In this document: piece after piece, positions 34,204 through 45,808 of the stretch
Layout: the number at the start of each line of letters is the position of its first letter
Position numbering within the stretch: the stretch's first letter is position 1
Position numbers and translations under genes: made by a program
The notes under the pieces: model-generated
What the model was told of the DNA's origin: nothing
What the model saw: the letters and a program-made list of their open reading frames with translations, nothing else
Database searches by the model: none
Origin: Venturia oleaginea
Taxonomy: Eukaryota; Ascomycota; Dothideomycetes; Venturiales; Venturiaceae
DNA: 64,000 nucleotides
NCBI GenBank assembly: GCA_013176395.1
Contig: JABMLP010000008.1
Coordinates: forward strand, 310,001-374,000
Direction of reading: 5' to 3'

Positions 34204-35970
34204 ATGAAGATAAAGGCCCTCAGTCGCCCAGCGTCCTCGATCCAGGCACCGGGGTCAAATGTACGCAAAAATCTACTCTACGCCCTCCGCAAACTCGACC
34301 TTTTCCCTTTCCAAAGATATTGGAAATCTTCTTTTCGCAACGACTGACACCCTTTTGCATAGGTAACTAAGACAAACAGAGTCTACGATCCTGCCGCCCA
34401 TCCTTTTGAGTTCGTATTGCCTTTTCCACTTCAATATCGGCACACAGAGAACTGACGAATGTCACAGAAAGGCTCGCGAGTACACTCGCGCTCTAGTACG
34501 TCCACCTACACTTTCTTCAAACTACGAACCCTCGATAAATCGCAAACTTACATCTCTCGAACCATCAGTCGGCTAAGTAGGTGGCTGGTGCTCGAAACGA
34601 TTGGAGGAGCTTCGACATTAGAAGGCCGAGAACTAATGACTACAACAGAATGCCACAAAGATGGAGAGGATGTTCGCCGCCCCATTCGTTGGGGACCTGG
34701 GAAGAGGACATGTTGACGGAGTATACAAGATTGAGATCGATCCAATGTCACTAGAAAGGGTAGCTAGTGGGTCTGGAGACGTATGCTATGGATAACCTAC
34801 TTTGGTGGGTTTGCGAATACTAACGTTCTTTCTAGGGTGTTTGTAAGGTTTGGGACCTGGGCTCCAGGACGGAGGTATGGCAGGCTAAGGCTCACGACAA
34901 CATCGTACGAGGGTTATCATGGTCAAGAGACAAGAAGCTTTTGACTTGTGCTTCCGACCGCACGATCAAGCTCTACAACCCTTATTCGGGGGACAAGACG
35001 AGCACTCCGCTCGCCACATGGGTAGGAAAGGAAGCATATACGTCAATCACACACCATCGCTCACAGCCTACATTTTGCGTGAGCAGCTCCAACGGACTCG
35101 CACTCTACGATACGACGAGGCCAGGTGGTGCTGCCACCACCAGATTGCAATGGCCAAACTCTGTTGACACTATATCGAATGTTGCCTTCAACCAGGTGGA
35201 GACCAGCATTCTCGCATCCTGCGCGTCCGATCGATCTGTTGTGCTGTACGACTTGCGAACATCGAGTCCAATTGCTAAGACGATCCTCACACTGGCCTGT
35301 AACGCTATTGCTTGGAATCCAATGGAAGGATTCTCAATGGCACTCGCTTCAGAAGACCATAACATATATTTATTCGACTCTCGGAAGATGAACCGGGCTA
35401 CGAATGTTCTCAAGGATCACGTTGCTGCAGTCATGGATGTGAAGTTCTCCCCAACAGGCGAGGAGCTTGTCAGTGCCTCATATGACAGAAGCATACGTCT
35501 TTGGAAACGAGACCAGGGACATTCTAGAGACATATATCATACCAAGCGTATGCAGCGTGTCTTTTCTGCAGCGTGGACACCTGGTAAGTTATATAACCTT
35601 TACTTTTCGAAAATTTATGGTTCGCTAACTATCCCCAGACAACCATTTTGTTCTTTCTGGAAGTGACGACGGCAACATTCGTCTCTGGCGAGCTGTAGCA
35701 TCTGCTAGGCAAGGAGTAAAATCATTCGCTCAGCGCCAGAAGCAGGAGTATGACGATGCTCTGAAACAAAGATACAAGCATATGCCTGAGATCAAGCGGA
35801 TCGCAAGACACAGACACGTTCCCAAGACCGTGAAGAAGGCAAATGAGATCAAGGGCGAGGAGCTCAAATCTATCAAGAGACGAGAGGAGAACGAGCGACG
35901 GCATACCAAAAAGGGAGAAAAGAGGAGGAAGAGTGAGAGGGAAAAGATGGTGCTGGCTGTGGAAGAATGA
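34204..35970 (+). CDS. SOF1: Sof1/DCAF13 WD40 protein of the small-subunit processome
   Basis: Sof1 acts with U3 snoRNP in 18S rRNA maturation in the nucleolus. Six exons: 34204-34260, 34363-34409, 34468-34495, 34649-34780, 34836-35583, 35639-35970; total 447 residues, the family size. Splicing yields MKIKALSRPASSIQAPGSN, VTKTNRVYDPAAHPFE, KAREYTRAL, then NATKMERMFAAPFVGDLGRG and HVDGVYKIEIDP. WD repeats follow: ASGSGDGVCKVWDL, TCASDRTIKLYNP, SCASDRSVVLYDL, LASEDHNIYLFDSR, SASYDRSIRLWKRD, LSGSDDGNIRLWRA. The C-terminal Sof1 domain has HMPEIKRIARHRHVPKTVKK and a Lys/Arg/Glu-rich tail. The 28-nt third exon is unusually small. Confidence 0.93.
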
Positions 35971-36994
35971 GGATATCTGCTCACGATCCGTACACTGTTT
36001 ACCACCCTTGTTGTGGAAGGTCAGTCAGGATTCACCATGCTCCTGTCAAATGATATCCGCCGGGGCCGGATTCCGGGTTCGGCATGAGCGTTCGCTGAGG
36101 CACGGCACGACCACCGGTAGTCTGTTTCCATGACTTCTCATGGCAACATGATTGGACGGCTGGTGGTGAGGAAGAGGAAGTACTTGGCATCAAGCACAGT
36201 CGCCTTATCGTCAGATGTGCGATCTTAGGATAGTACTAAGCGCCACCTCAAATGTATAGACGCCGACATGAGAACAATATTGAATGATCATGATCGGGCA
36301 AGCTTTCGCCGATGGGAAAGAAGTTCGATCGAACCTTAACAATATAACAATCATCCATAAAATCGCAGGTGTCCGAACTTTTGTACTTCAATCTAAGCAT
36401 GCTCGAATTTGTCCCTCGGTAACAACTTTTTTTTCTTTTCAGAAGAAGCACATTTGTCTTGGATCCAAGGCGGATGGTAGTTTCCGCCTGCCTGCACCTT
36501 GGATGTAACTACTTGAGCGGGCTTGATGTTGGATTCTGATCACCCACTTGCATGGTGCTTTTGTGTGCATATGCGGGTTTAAAGATAAGGTATTTAGGGA
36601 GCATCAAGGCGGCTCAAGCTATCATTCTCGTACAAGCCCCTTCTTCTCCTTTATCTCAGGCTGAGATCGAAGATCACGTGCCATCAATACGATTGGGCTC
36701 TCCTACATGTTTTTTTCAGCCATGTACAAGTATCGTACAACTAGACAGAAAAAATGAAGACTTGCTAAAGAATGATTTTTTTTTTTATATGTTCTGGATA
36801 TCCAACCAATCCTGTTACAGCTTCTGGATCGCAGCGGACTGCCTTGGTGGCGATTATTCAGTTTCCCAGTGACGACCGTTGAATGGAAGCTAGGTCAACA
36901 CCGACCAGATTGTCAATTTGACCGTTCTGTCTGGTCTCAACTCTCCTCCTCCTTTTACTCTACATCTTCCTCTCCACTGATACCAAGCACCATC
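35971..36994. other. Intergenic region upstream of VID27
   Basis: 1.0 kb between two plus-strand genes. It holds the SOF1 3' end and the VID27 promoter, with C/T-rich DNA at 36925-36975. I see no other gene. Confidence 0.5.
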
Positions 36995-39597
36995 ATGTTT
37001 ATGATCAACAGCTGTAAGTAATGACTGCATTCAAAAGTTCCTCTTTGTTGCCCCGCACCACTGCGAGCATCTACAGACAATAAACAAACACCTTTCGATC
37101 CATGCAAATCAAATCACTTTTGTTCCCCACTGACCTGAAAACCTAGTGGGCAAGTGGTTCTCTGGCGACTCGTCCAAAGAAGCTATCATCGAAATCCAAG
37201 AAGGGCAACTCTACATCGTCCGCCCGCACTCTCCCAAAGGCTACTCAGAGCTCATCTACAAGGACGCTCGCGTTTCTATTCGCCGCACAAGCACAGAGTT
37301 CAACTACCAGCTCATTGTCACCAAGGTCTTTGAGGAAGGTGAGGAAGAGCTTATCGCTGAAGAGGAGGGAGCAGAAGACTCGCTGCAAAACCAAGACGAA
37401 CAGGCTTTCCTGCTTGACGAGGCACTCGCATTCCGGTTGACTATTCGCGACACGGGAGAGAAGGTCTTTGCGTGGAACGATTTGAGTGGTTCTACTGGTG
37501 ATCTTTGGGAATTTGTTTGCGATTACAACTGTTCCAGCAAGACGGTCGAGGATTTCCAGCTTGCTGCGCTTCGCGCTCAGTTTGAGCGCAAGTACAAGAA
37601 GGACGGAAGCAGAGCTACTGAGGGCGAACTTTTAGAATTTTCCTTCGTGGACGAGCCAATACCTGCTGCCAGCCCTCTCGTCCATCCCTCGAGCTCGCGT
37701 TCTCCCACCTTATCTCCTTCGCCGACATCTGCGCGACACAATAGTATACTTGCAACCGAGGAGGATAAAAAAGAAGTCATGGCATCATCTCGATCGAAGG
37801 GAAAGGCTCCAGCTGCTGAAGCTCCCGCCAAAGCCGCTGTGTCTACCATGAATACGGATGGTCGAGATAGACTTGGACGAGTAGTGGCAGAATTGCATCT
37901 ATACGATCTCAGTACTTCTGCTTTCGTACAGCAAGAACAAGCGGTGGAAGCGATCGTCTATGACCTGGGCGGTTTCAATTACTGGCTGAAGGTTTCGGGA
38001 TCAAAAGAGACTTGGGTGTCACGAGGAGTCGAAGATGACTTATCGCCAGTTTTCAACTTCGAATATCTCTCCGCAATTTTCAATGTATACCAGGAAGATG
38101 CCGCCTTCTCATGGCTTCTGCGGTTCAAGGATCAGCCGACCCTCGAGGAATTCCAGCAAAGCTTGATGCAAGCTATGTGGGAGCATCAGAACCAGACGAA
38201 ATGGGGCAAGATTGATGAGCGGTCTCGCGAATACGTGCTAGACGCATTCAATGATCTCACCCTTGAGGATGCAGACAATCCTGACCTGGAACAAGAGGAG
38301 GAGGAGGAGGAGGAGGAGGTAGAGTCAGACGACGAAGGCCTTCGAAGCGAGCACTATGATTCTGATGAAGATGAGGATGACGTGGTTACACGCGATAGGG
38401 ACGGCAATGTCAATTCATTGCTTGCTGTTGGCGCGAAACATGATCGCTCGTTCGTCGTGAGAGGCAACAAGATTGGTGTTTTCAAGCATACTCCGGATAA
38501 CCATCTTGAATTCGCAACCACCATCTCGCAGGTCAAGACGCCAAAGGGTAAACTGTTCAGTCCAACGAAAGTCATGCTCCATATGAACGATGCAAACATG
38601 GTTTTGCAAAACCAAGACAACCCCAACGCTGTCTACCGCATGGACTTGGAGACGGGTAAGGTTGTGGATGAGTGGAAAGTGCACGATGATATCAATATCA
38701 ATACTTTCGCCCCTGAAGACGTAAGTTTGTCTGCGCAACTCACTGACCATATACTAATATGACCAGAAATTTGCGCAACTCACTGACCAGCAAACCTTCC
38801 TTGGTTTGTCTAATAACGCCATGTACCGTGTAGACCCTCGTCTTGCTGGTAACAAGCTTGTCGAGAGCAACATGAAGCAGTATGCGACGAAGGGTATCGA
38901 CTTCACCACGGCTACGACTACCGAGAAGGGCTACATCGCTGTCGGTAACTCCAAGGGTGACGTCCGTCTCTTTGACCGCCTCGGTGTTGTGGCAAAGACC
39001 GCTCTTCCAGCCCTTGGAGATGCAATCATCGGCCTCGATGTGTCCGCCGATGGCAGATGGGTCCTGGCAACCTGCAAAACCTACCTCCTCCTCATCGACG
39101 CTGAACAACACGACGGCAAATTCGAAGGCAAGCTCGGTTTCGAGAAAGCGTTCCCCAAAGACCAAAAACCAAAACCATACCGTCTCGGTCTTACTCCACC
39201 GCACATTGCCCAATTTACGGCAGAAACAAAGACAGGTCTCTCCTTCACACCGGCCAAATTCAACACTGGTCCTGATATGAAAGAGACGACTATCGTTACA
39301 TCAACGGGTCCTTTCATCATCACGTGGAGCCTGAAGAAGGTGCTTGGGAAACAGAAGGAACCATATAGTATCAAGCGGTACGAGGAAGATGTCAAGGCCG
39401 ATAACTTCCGCTTCGGCAGTGACAAGGGAATCATTGTCGCGTTGCCGAACGAGGTTGATCTGGTTAGGAGGGCGGCTTTGAAGCGGCCGACGAGAGAATC
39501 TATCGCGCCTCCTGCTTTCAACGCGGCGATGACGCCCAAGGCGAGGAGATCGAGAGGATACTTGACTAGGAACGATATTGTTGACAGTCCTTATTAG
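36995..39597 (+). CDS. VID27: Vid27 family protein
   Basis: Vid27 was named from vacuolar import and degradation of fructose-1,6-bisphosphatase in yeast; its biochemical role is poorly known. Exons 36995-37013, 37147-38720 and 38767-39597 give 807 residues. The tiny first exon encodes MFMINS and joins GKWFSGDSSKEAIIEIQEGQ. An N-terminal domain (FVCDYNCSSKTVEDFQ) is followed by a PH-like central part (VVAELHLYDLSTSAFVQQEQ, FNYWLKVSG, WLLRFKDQPTLEEFQQSL), a run of eight or more Glu (about residue 395), and a C-terminal beta-propeller-like VID27 domain (NSLLAVGAKHDRSFVVRGNK, VYRMDLETGKVVDEWKVHDD, TFLGLSNNAMYRVDPRLAG, TGPFIITWSLKKVLGKQ). The 46-bp second intron carries a copy of adjoining exon sequence (see findings). 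Confidence 0.92.
38732..38789. repeat. 18-bp perfect direct repeat spanning the VID27 intron 2 / exon 3 boundary
   Basis: TGCGCAACTCACTGACCA occurs at 38732-38749, inside the intron, and at 38772-38789, inside exon 3 where it encodes AQLTD. Copy starts are 40 bp apart. Confidence 0.9.
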
Positions 39598-41451
39598 GAC
39601 TGCTTTGTCTGTTCGGTCGAGGGGGGAGGGCGGTGTACCATTTTTTTGACATGACTCTAGTGTATTGATATGGCGTTTTTTTTTCAGATATCAGGGTGAT
39701 GTGGTATTGAGGGACGAGACTGATGATGATACCATGGCTGGCTTTGTGCTCTTGCCCCTTTATTTTTATAATAACTTTGAGCTTTTGGGATGCGTATAGG
39801 ATGTAGTTTTTAGTAGATAGGAATTGTCAAGCGATTTGATTGTATTTCAGAGAAAGGTGCCATGATTGCGAGGTGACGTGAGAGCCTGGTTATAAATCGA
39901 TAAAGGTCGGATCTCATTTGCGTTCATATTTTGATCAAGCTCTTGGCTCAGGGTGTTTCCCGCATCAACTTGCATGATGTGAAGCACACTTCTGTAATTG
40001 CGGTCCTTGGGACCGGTTCCGCGACGCGAACTGCTCCAGAGTCGATGAACAGGGCGAAAGCTGAAGTTGAAGCTGCATATGCGAGGTGATGGAGTAAAGC
40101 CCGATGTTAGACGGATTCGACTCCGTATTGAGAAAACGGTTGGTTATTCATTGCATTGAAAGGAGGGGGGTCGTATTGTGATGATGAGGTAGTGGATGAT
40201 ACGAGCGTACTGAAGATGTGAGGCGTGCTTATCTGCTAGATTGTTCATTGCATCACGATAGCACTGATCATGAAGTCAACTTCCACAAGGCTGGAGAACA
40301 GGAGCCCATGATATGTGTTTTCTCGGCCATGCAGTGCATGCTCAGCCCTATGTACAGCCTGCAACAAATTCTAGGGGAATCGGTCTCAGGGGTTGAAAGC
40401 GGTCGTTAGCGTCTGGGAACTAGCCGGTGATCTCTGTCTCTAGGCGGAGAGTACCGTACTGATTGACAGGGTGCTATAGCCGAGTGCGGCGGTGAGTGTC
40501 TGAGAGGCCCAATGGCAGTGCTATCTGAGGTCTCACCGCTTCCAAAGCTTTGATGAGCCTGCAAAGGTGACGTCAGATTCTATCTAGCCGAGAATCTCCC
40601 ACTACCACCATCCCCCGTCCCGCAACCATCTATCCGCCATCGTATCGTGACATCGTGACATTTCCACACGACGACGGCTCGGACTGGCTAAATCCCGCAT
40701 CCACACGGTACGGCTCGATTTCTGAATACAGTTGTACCAGTACAGAGAAGAGAGGTCCAGTTAGCGTTCCATGCTGCTGGTACTTGTCTATACGCGTATA
40801 ACTTGTACTGTGCGGAATACCTTCGCCCGCCTACTATGGAGCTTTTCCCGGAAGCTTCATTGTATGACGAGCGTCTCTCACGCTCACAACGTACTGTGTA
40901 TTACTGCGTATTACTGTGTATCACTGTGTATTACTGTGTATCACTGTGTATTACTGTGCATCACTGTGCAAAAGCTTGCAGTAGATTATCTCTGCAAGGG
41001 AGTTTTAATCTCGGCTGCTACCCCGTTCAATCTCCTTCCAGTCATGCCCGCCCATCCATTCCGACTTTCGTTCTGTCGCAAAGGATTTATTTGATGAGGC
41101 TGGACGTTCTACACACCACGACACGTGCGGCAAGGGCAGCGTCGCCTTGATCCCGGTCGGCTGGGATTCCCAAGTCGACCTGCCGGGCCTCTGCCCTGCC
41201 TTAGCCATGGCTTTCGGCAGATGCGCCAAGTCGGTGTCTGCCATCCTCATCCACTTGTCTAAGGCTATTCTCGAGCTCTGCTTGCACTCAAGATGTAGGT
41301 CCAGGTTCTCGTGATCACTTCCAGTCGAGCTGTCCTTCGTCTATCAAATGGCCAGTCGATCGACATCTACTGGCTATTGCTTACTCCTCCCTCTTGTTCC
41401 AATTCACAATAACAACAGCGAGTAAAGCTGTTGAACTCATACTTAGCCATT
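39598..41451. other. Intergenic region upstream of the permease gene, 1.85 kb
   Basis: It contains the VID27 3' end, a minisatellite (40891-40970) and the permease promoter. AGATAA-type GATA sites occur on the minus strand at about 40229 and 40985. These would suit nitrogen (AreA/NIT2) control of an amino-acid permease, but such hexamers are frequent by chance. Two overlapping ORFs at 40771-41150 are translations of the minisatellite and are not genes. Confidence 0.45.
40891..40970. repeat. 10-bp minisatellite, eight units
   Basis: Units of the type TTACTGTGTA / TCACTGTGTA repeat every 10 bp from 40891 to 40970, with C/T alternation at the second position and occasional CGTA or TGCA endings. 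A regular two-unit alternation (TTACTGTGTA TCACTGTGTA) implies growth of a 20-bp higher-order unit. Confidence 0.9.
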
Positions 41452-43552
41452 ATGGACAATAGCTCAAGCAAAGCTTATCCTGATGACAAAAAGTCTCCAT
41501 TGACTCACCATGATCCTAGTTTGGACTCCGCCAGCGATTCTAGGCACTCGCCAATGGCTACTATAGAGGATGATGATGAGCGTCTACTCGCGCGAATCGG
41601 CTATCGTCAGGTCAGTAAATTGGAACAACTTGAGCAATGTCCAGCTGACAATGGCCAGGAACTCAAACGAGAATTCTCAAAATGGTCGACAGTATCGTAT
41701 GCCATCTCCATCTTAGGCGTTCTTGGGTCAGTGCCTGCGACATATGGCATTCCCGTTGCCTCTGGTGGCCCGGCAACAGCTGTCTGGGCATGGTTTATCG
41801 GCTCCGTCATGGCCATGTGTATAGCAAGTTCTGGTACGTTCTGCTGGATACTTTTGACATCACCTTCTGACCTGACAGTTGCCGAACTGGTGTCGGCATA
41901 TCCGACAGCCGGCGGCATGTACTTTGTCACAAAGCATGTTGTTCCAAAAGAACATGTCGCCATCTGGGCTTGGGTAATCGGATGGTGTAACTTCCTCGGA
42001 CAAGCTGCGGGCGTCGCAAGTTTGGCCTACACCATAGCTCAGATGATACTCGCAGCTGTTGTTATGAACTCCAAATACGAGGATGGAGAATATGCCTTTA
42101 CGCCGTGAGTTCTTCTTCCTTGTATTTGGACAGACCTTTTCGCTAAATTTGCCCATCATTAGACTGCCTTACCAGACAGTGCTCCTTGCAATCCTCACCC
42201 TTTGCTCGTTTGGAATCATCTGCTCTCTCAAGACAAGAAATCTGCACAGAATCATCCTGTGGTTTGCCCCTATTAACAGTCAGTCTCCTTTGTGGACGCG
42301 AATAATTGACGTCACTCTAATTACAATCAGTAATTGCTTCCATCTCCATCTGTATCGCACTCCTTGTATTGACACCGAACAAGCAAAGCGCTAATTGGGT
42401 ATTTACGGAGGTGACAGATGGCTCTGGCTGGGGCAGTAAAGGCTTCTCATTCTTATTAGGGTACAGTGTGATCTTCCACAACTATTGGTCGTTGACTGAC
42501 AAGGCAGGTTTCTATCTGTTGCATGGACAATGACAGACTATGATGGTACTACACAGTAAGTGAGACCAACGAACCGACGGATATCGCTAACGTGTTTACT
42601 CAGTATGTCGGAGGAAACCCACAATGCTGCTGTTCGTGGACCAGTGGCAATTCGCTCGGCCATCTTTGTCTCAGGAATCGTTGGTTGGATGCTTACAGTC
42701 ACATTCAGCTTCTGTCTCAACGACTTGGACGGCATCATGGCATCTCCAACGGGATTACCAGTTGCTCAGATATTCCTGAACGCTGGTGGGAGAGCTGGAG
42801 GCACTGTTATGTGGTTCTTTGTCATACTTGTTCAATTCTTCACAGGTTGCTCTGCCATGTTGGCAAACGCTCGTATGGCTTACGCCTTTGCTCGAGACGA
42901 AGCTTTGCCTCTTTCCAGGTACGTTTCCTCCCTCCAGAGCCTGTTCACCCGAACTTATGCTGATACAACTCTCCCACAGCGTCTGGAGTCAAGTCAACGA
43001 ACTCACTCAAACACCCGTCAACGCGGTCTGGTTGGTCGTAACCTTCTGTGGCTGCCTCAACTTGATTGGTATCGGCTCTTCACAAACCATCGTGGCAATC
43101 TTCAATGTCTGCGCCCCTGCTTTAGATTTGAGCTATATCGCAGTGATCATCGCGCACCGCGTCTACGAACACCGTGTACCTTTCATCGAAGGACCTTACA
43201 CCCTGGGAATATGGAGTAAGCCCGTCAACGCCATCGCAGTCACTTGGGTCATCTTCATCAGTGTCGTACTATTCTTCCCACCTATCAAACCTGTCACGGC
43301 AACGAACATGAATTACGCCATTGTCGTTGCGGGGGTCACAGGTGCCATTAGTTTGGGCTGGTGGTTCATTTCGGCGAGACAGTAAGTCCCTATCATCACC
43401 CCGTGAATAGCCGGCTTGCAATGTTTATGCTAACTTTTCAAAGCAAGTACACTGGTCCACGCACTAAAGAGATCATCATCGAGATCCCCACGGAGGATCC
43501 CGAGTTCATGGGCTCGTTGTCGCCAGTCCAATCGTCAGCTCAGTCTCCTTGA
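41452..43552 (+). CDS. APC-family amino acid/GABA/choline-type permease
   Basis: A plasma-membrane (or vacuolar) transporter of the Uga4/Hnm1/Bat1-like group; the substrate cannot be told. Eight exons: 41452-41833, 41879-42104, 42163-42278, 42331-42460, 42508-42555, 42604-42918, 42980-43381, 43444-43552, total 575 residues. A hydrophilic N-terminus leads to FSKWSTVSYAISILGVLGSV (TM1), then AELVSAYPTAGGMYFVTKHV, the group's signature. HVAIWAWVIGWCNFLGQAAG, TVLLAILTLCSFGIICSLK, EETHNAAVRGPVAIRSAIFV (conserved loop), GGTVMWFFVILVQFFTGCSA, MLANARMAYAFARDEALPLS, and paired C-terminal TMs (VNAIAVTWVIFISVVLFFPP; MNYAIVVAGVTGAISLGWWF) follow. About twelve membrane spans are expected. The C-terminal tail is short and acidic. 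Confidence 0.9.
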
Positions 43553-43949
43553 AACTCGAGCTCTACCATCGCTAAGCTCGGTTACAAATATTTGCAATGG
43601 AAATAGTACCCAGGTGTACGCGGGCGACGTACAATATGGAATGTCTCAACGACAACCATCCGCCTGTAAGCGGCTTGGTCCAATGGAATTTCGGGCAACG
43701 AATAAGCGAATGATTGGTTGGATTAAATGTACGGTGACTGCTCTATGGGTTGTTCCGTTTACCCACTGTGTACATCAGCATGGTATTCATTGTCGATTGC
43801 TCCGCACGATCTTCGAGCGATCGCCCATTCACATGATCTCTGTTCTGATACCTAAGCGACCGGAGGATCTTCACACCAATACCACGTACTCTGTGGTCCA
43901 CCGTCCGTACCTCCACGAGTACTACCGTAGAAATCGGCGAATAGGCGTG
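43553..43949. other. Downstream region of the permease gene
   Basis: Non-coding as far as I can see, with one short ORF lacking similarity. It leads directly into the repeat-like island. Confidence 0.45.
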
Positions 43950-45480
43950 GCTTCGTAGGGGTAAGCACAAACGGTTTTTGTTAGCGAAAATGTGACCTGG
44001 CCTGGAAATCGCCTAAGGTACCAATTTTCACAAACCAATTCTGGCCGTGCGAGGCCTGCGAAGCTACGCGTATTTACCGATTTCTACGGTATACGTGGTT
44101 GGCAGGCCATAAGGAGGTTAGTTCTAATCCCTGGTTTTGGCCTATATACCTAGGTTGTCTTTATACTTTATCTTCGCGAATAGTAAGTATTTTGGTATCG
44201 GCTTATTACGAGTCTAGGCCTCCAAAGTCGAAATCTGAGCCTGTACGAGGCGGAGGCTACGAACCTATGTCCATCTCGCCGCATCTCAGATGTAGGCTAG
44301 GGACGCAGAGCCGATCAGATCAATCGCGCGCTCGTGGTGGTAGTCGTCGCCCGCGAGAGGCCACGTCGCACACCACCGGGGCGCAGGTTTTACGACCAAC
44401 ACTGCCATAGCAATCGCATCAGGCCGGCGACACAAATACTTCTATCGATCCCGGGCCTACGTTTAGTAGGCCTACCTTTTTTCTCGTGGATACCTCGCAG
44501 CCGGCTTGCCGGCTCCTCGCATCATCGATCCCCTCGTCGAAGCCAAACACATCTACGCGGTTACAGGTTTCTCCTGGTCCTCTCCTCACACTCGCTTTAC
44601 CTCCTTCTCGATCGAATCATCTCTCATGGACTCTAACAACGCGTTTAGTCCACCTACACCCCTCCTGCTACATAGCAGCCTGGAGAGCTAGCTCAGCTAG
44701 CAAGATGTCCTTCCTACTAGGGGGCGTACCGCGCGGTTTAGGTACGCTGGAGCTCGAACGGAACCTGGCCTGGGCACCCAGGGTAACGACGCCTAATGAA
44801 TCCCGCTGGAACTCATGGGCGGGAGGGGAGGGGCTGTGGCGAAGTAGTGACCCGACGCAGGCTCTACGCAGGTGGATCGAACACGTCACGAAGGCACTCA
44901 AACATAACTCGGGAGGTGGGGAACAGGCGAATCGACAATATACAGGCACACTTATATGGCAGCAGGCCATAGCTGAGGAAGCAGCGGTTGAACGGATACA
45001 CAACATAGCATAGACGAACGGTAGTCGAAGGCGACCCGCAAGGGTGCCGCCTCCTATCTGCAAGGCATTACCAAGGTTTTATTTCCCAGGGGGTTTTTCC
45101 TACGCTCGGAAACATGTCTGCATAGATCTATATAGAGGTCTGCATCGGACGTTAAACAAGAAACAAATTATTACGAGTCTATTCTCCTAATCTTCCTCCC
45201 CCTACAGATAGTAAGGTGATCATTATAATCCTACGTTAGGAAGGAGAAGTTGGGGTAGGAAGAATTTTGTTTAATTACTATCGACCGCTTAGAAAGTAAC
45301 TTTCTTTTAGCCGGCTTCCTTGGTACTTGTAGTACTATATAGTACGAAGGCGGAGAAGTTACGAAGATTGAGAATAATCTATTTATATTAGGTAGGTTAC
45401 CGAAACTCACGGATCTCCTATCTCTTTACTATAAGCATCCCTTAATTATTCCTTTCCTCCCTTCTTAAAGCTAGCTCCCC
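43950..45480. mobile_element. Probable degenerate repeat/transposon island with RIP-like composition
   Basis: The DNA changes character: many TA steps and few CA steps (for example 44140-44215 and 45160-45440), mixed with GC-rich blocks holding stop-interrupted ORF debris. An ORF at 44486-45013 ends in WNSWAGGEGLWRSSDPTQAL, then a Trp-rich, charged stretch to a stop; it resembles repeat-encoded ORF fragments rather than a host gene, though I cannot name the family. A 14-bp match (TTATTACGAGTCTA at 44203-44216 and 45168-45181) is too short to call LTRs. No intact transposase or reverse transcriptase is present. Copies elsewhere in the genome would confirm it. Confidence 0.45.
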
Positions 45481-45523
45481 AACTAATCACAATCCAATAA
45501 ACCCCAAAACGAACCAAAACAAA

Positions 45524-45808
45524 ATGAACCCACTCATCTTCCTCCTTCTCGCCCCAGGCCTCTTCATAACCACCCCCTCCATTATAGCAGCGGGAGTAAA
45601 TATCGCCCTTGCGGATAATCTCGATACCAATTCCAATCCCAACCCGCTCCTTCCCTCCCACCAACTCGAGATTCGGCAAGGCCCGAATGGACGAGCTTCA
45701 TGTGCTGTATGTAAAAGCACGTGCAGTCTCAAAGGAGGGGGGCAAGCATATATTTGTAGCTGTGTTCAGGCATGTGGAGGTTCGATTTGTGCTCCTAGTG
45801 TGTGTTAA
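45524..45808 (+). CDS. Small secreted cysteine-rich protein (candidate effector)
   Basis: Ninety-four residues, single exon. MNPLIFLLLAPGLFITTPSI is a clear signal peptide h-region, with cleavage likely after an Ala in the next few residues. The mature protein has about 30 polar residues (Asn/Pro/Leu-rich), then a compact Cys-rich end: SCAVCKSTCS, YICSCVQACG, SICAPSVC, eight cysteines in the last 36 residues and ending on Cys. Even Cys number and small size suit a disulfide-stabilised apoplastic effector or antimicrobial-type protein; that role is inference. It sits directly beside the repeat-like island, the setting in which effector genes are often found in plant-associated fungi. I do not recognise the family. 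A-rich leader sequence (AAAACAAAATG) supports the start. Confidence 0.72.
   Translation: MNPLIFLLLAPGLFITTPSIIAAGVNIALADNLDTNSNPNPLLPSHQLEIRQGPNGRASCAVCKSTCSLKGGGQAYICSCVQACGGSICAPSVC

Noticed and set aside
40771..41150. Two overlapping plus-strand ORFs rich in Tyr/Cys/Val/Leu (YYCVLLCITV)
   Set aside because: They are translations of the 10-bp minisatellite in different frames, with no gene-like sequence on either side.
44100..44140. tRNA-like B-box (GTTAGTTCTAATCCC)
   Set aside because: The T-arm does not pair properly and no acceptor stem or A-box fits at the right spacing.
44203..45181. 14-bp direct match as possible LTR ends
   Set aside because: Matches of this length are expected by chance several times in 64 kb; no longer homology surrounds them and no TG...CA ends or target duplication are seen.
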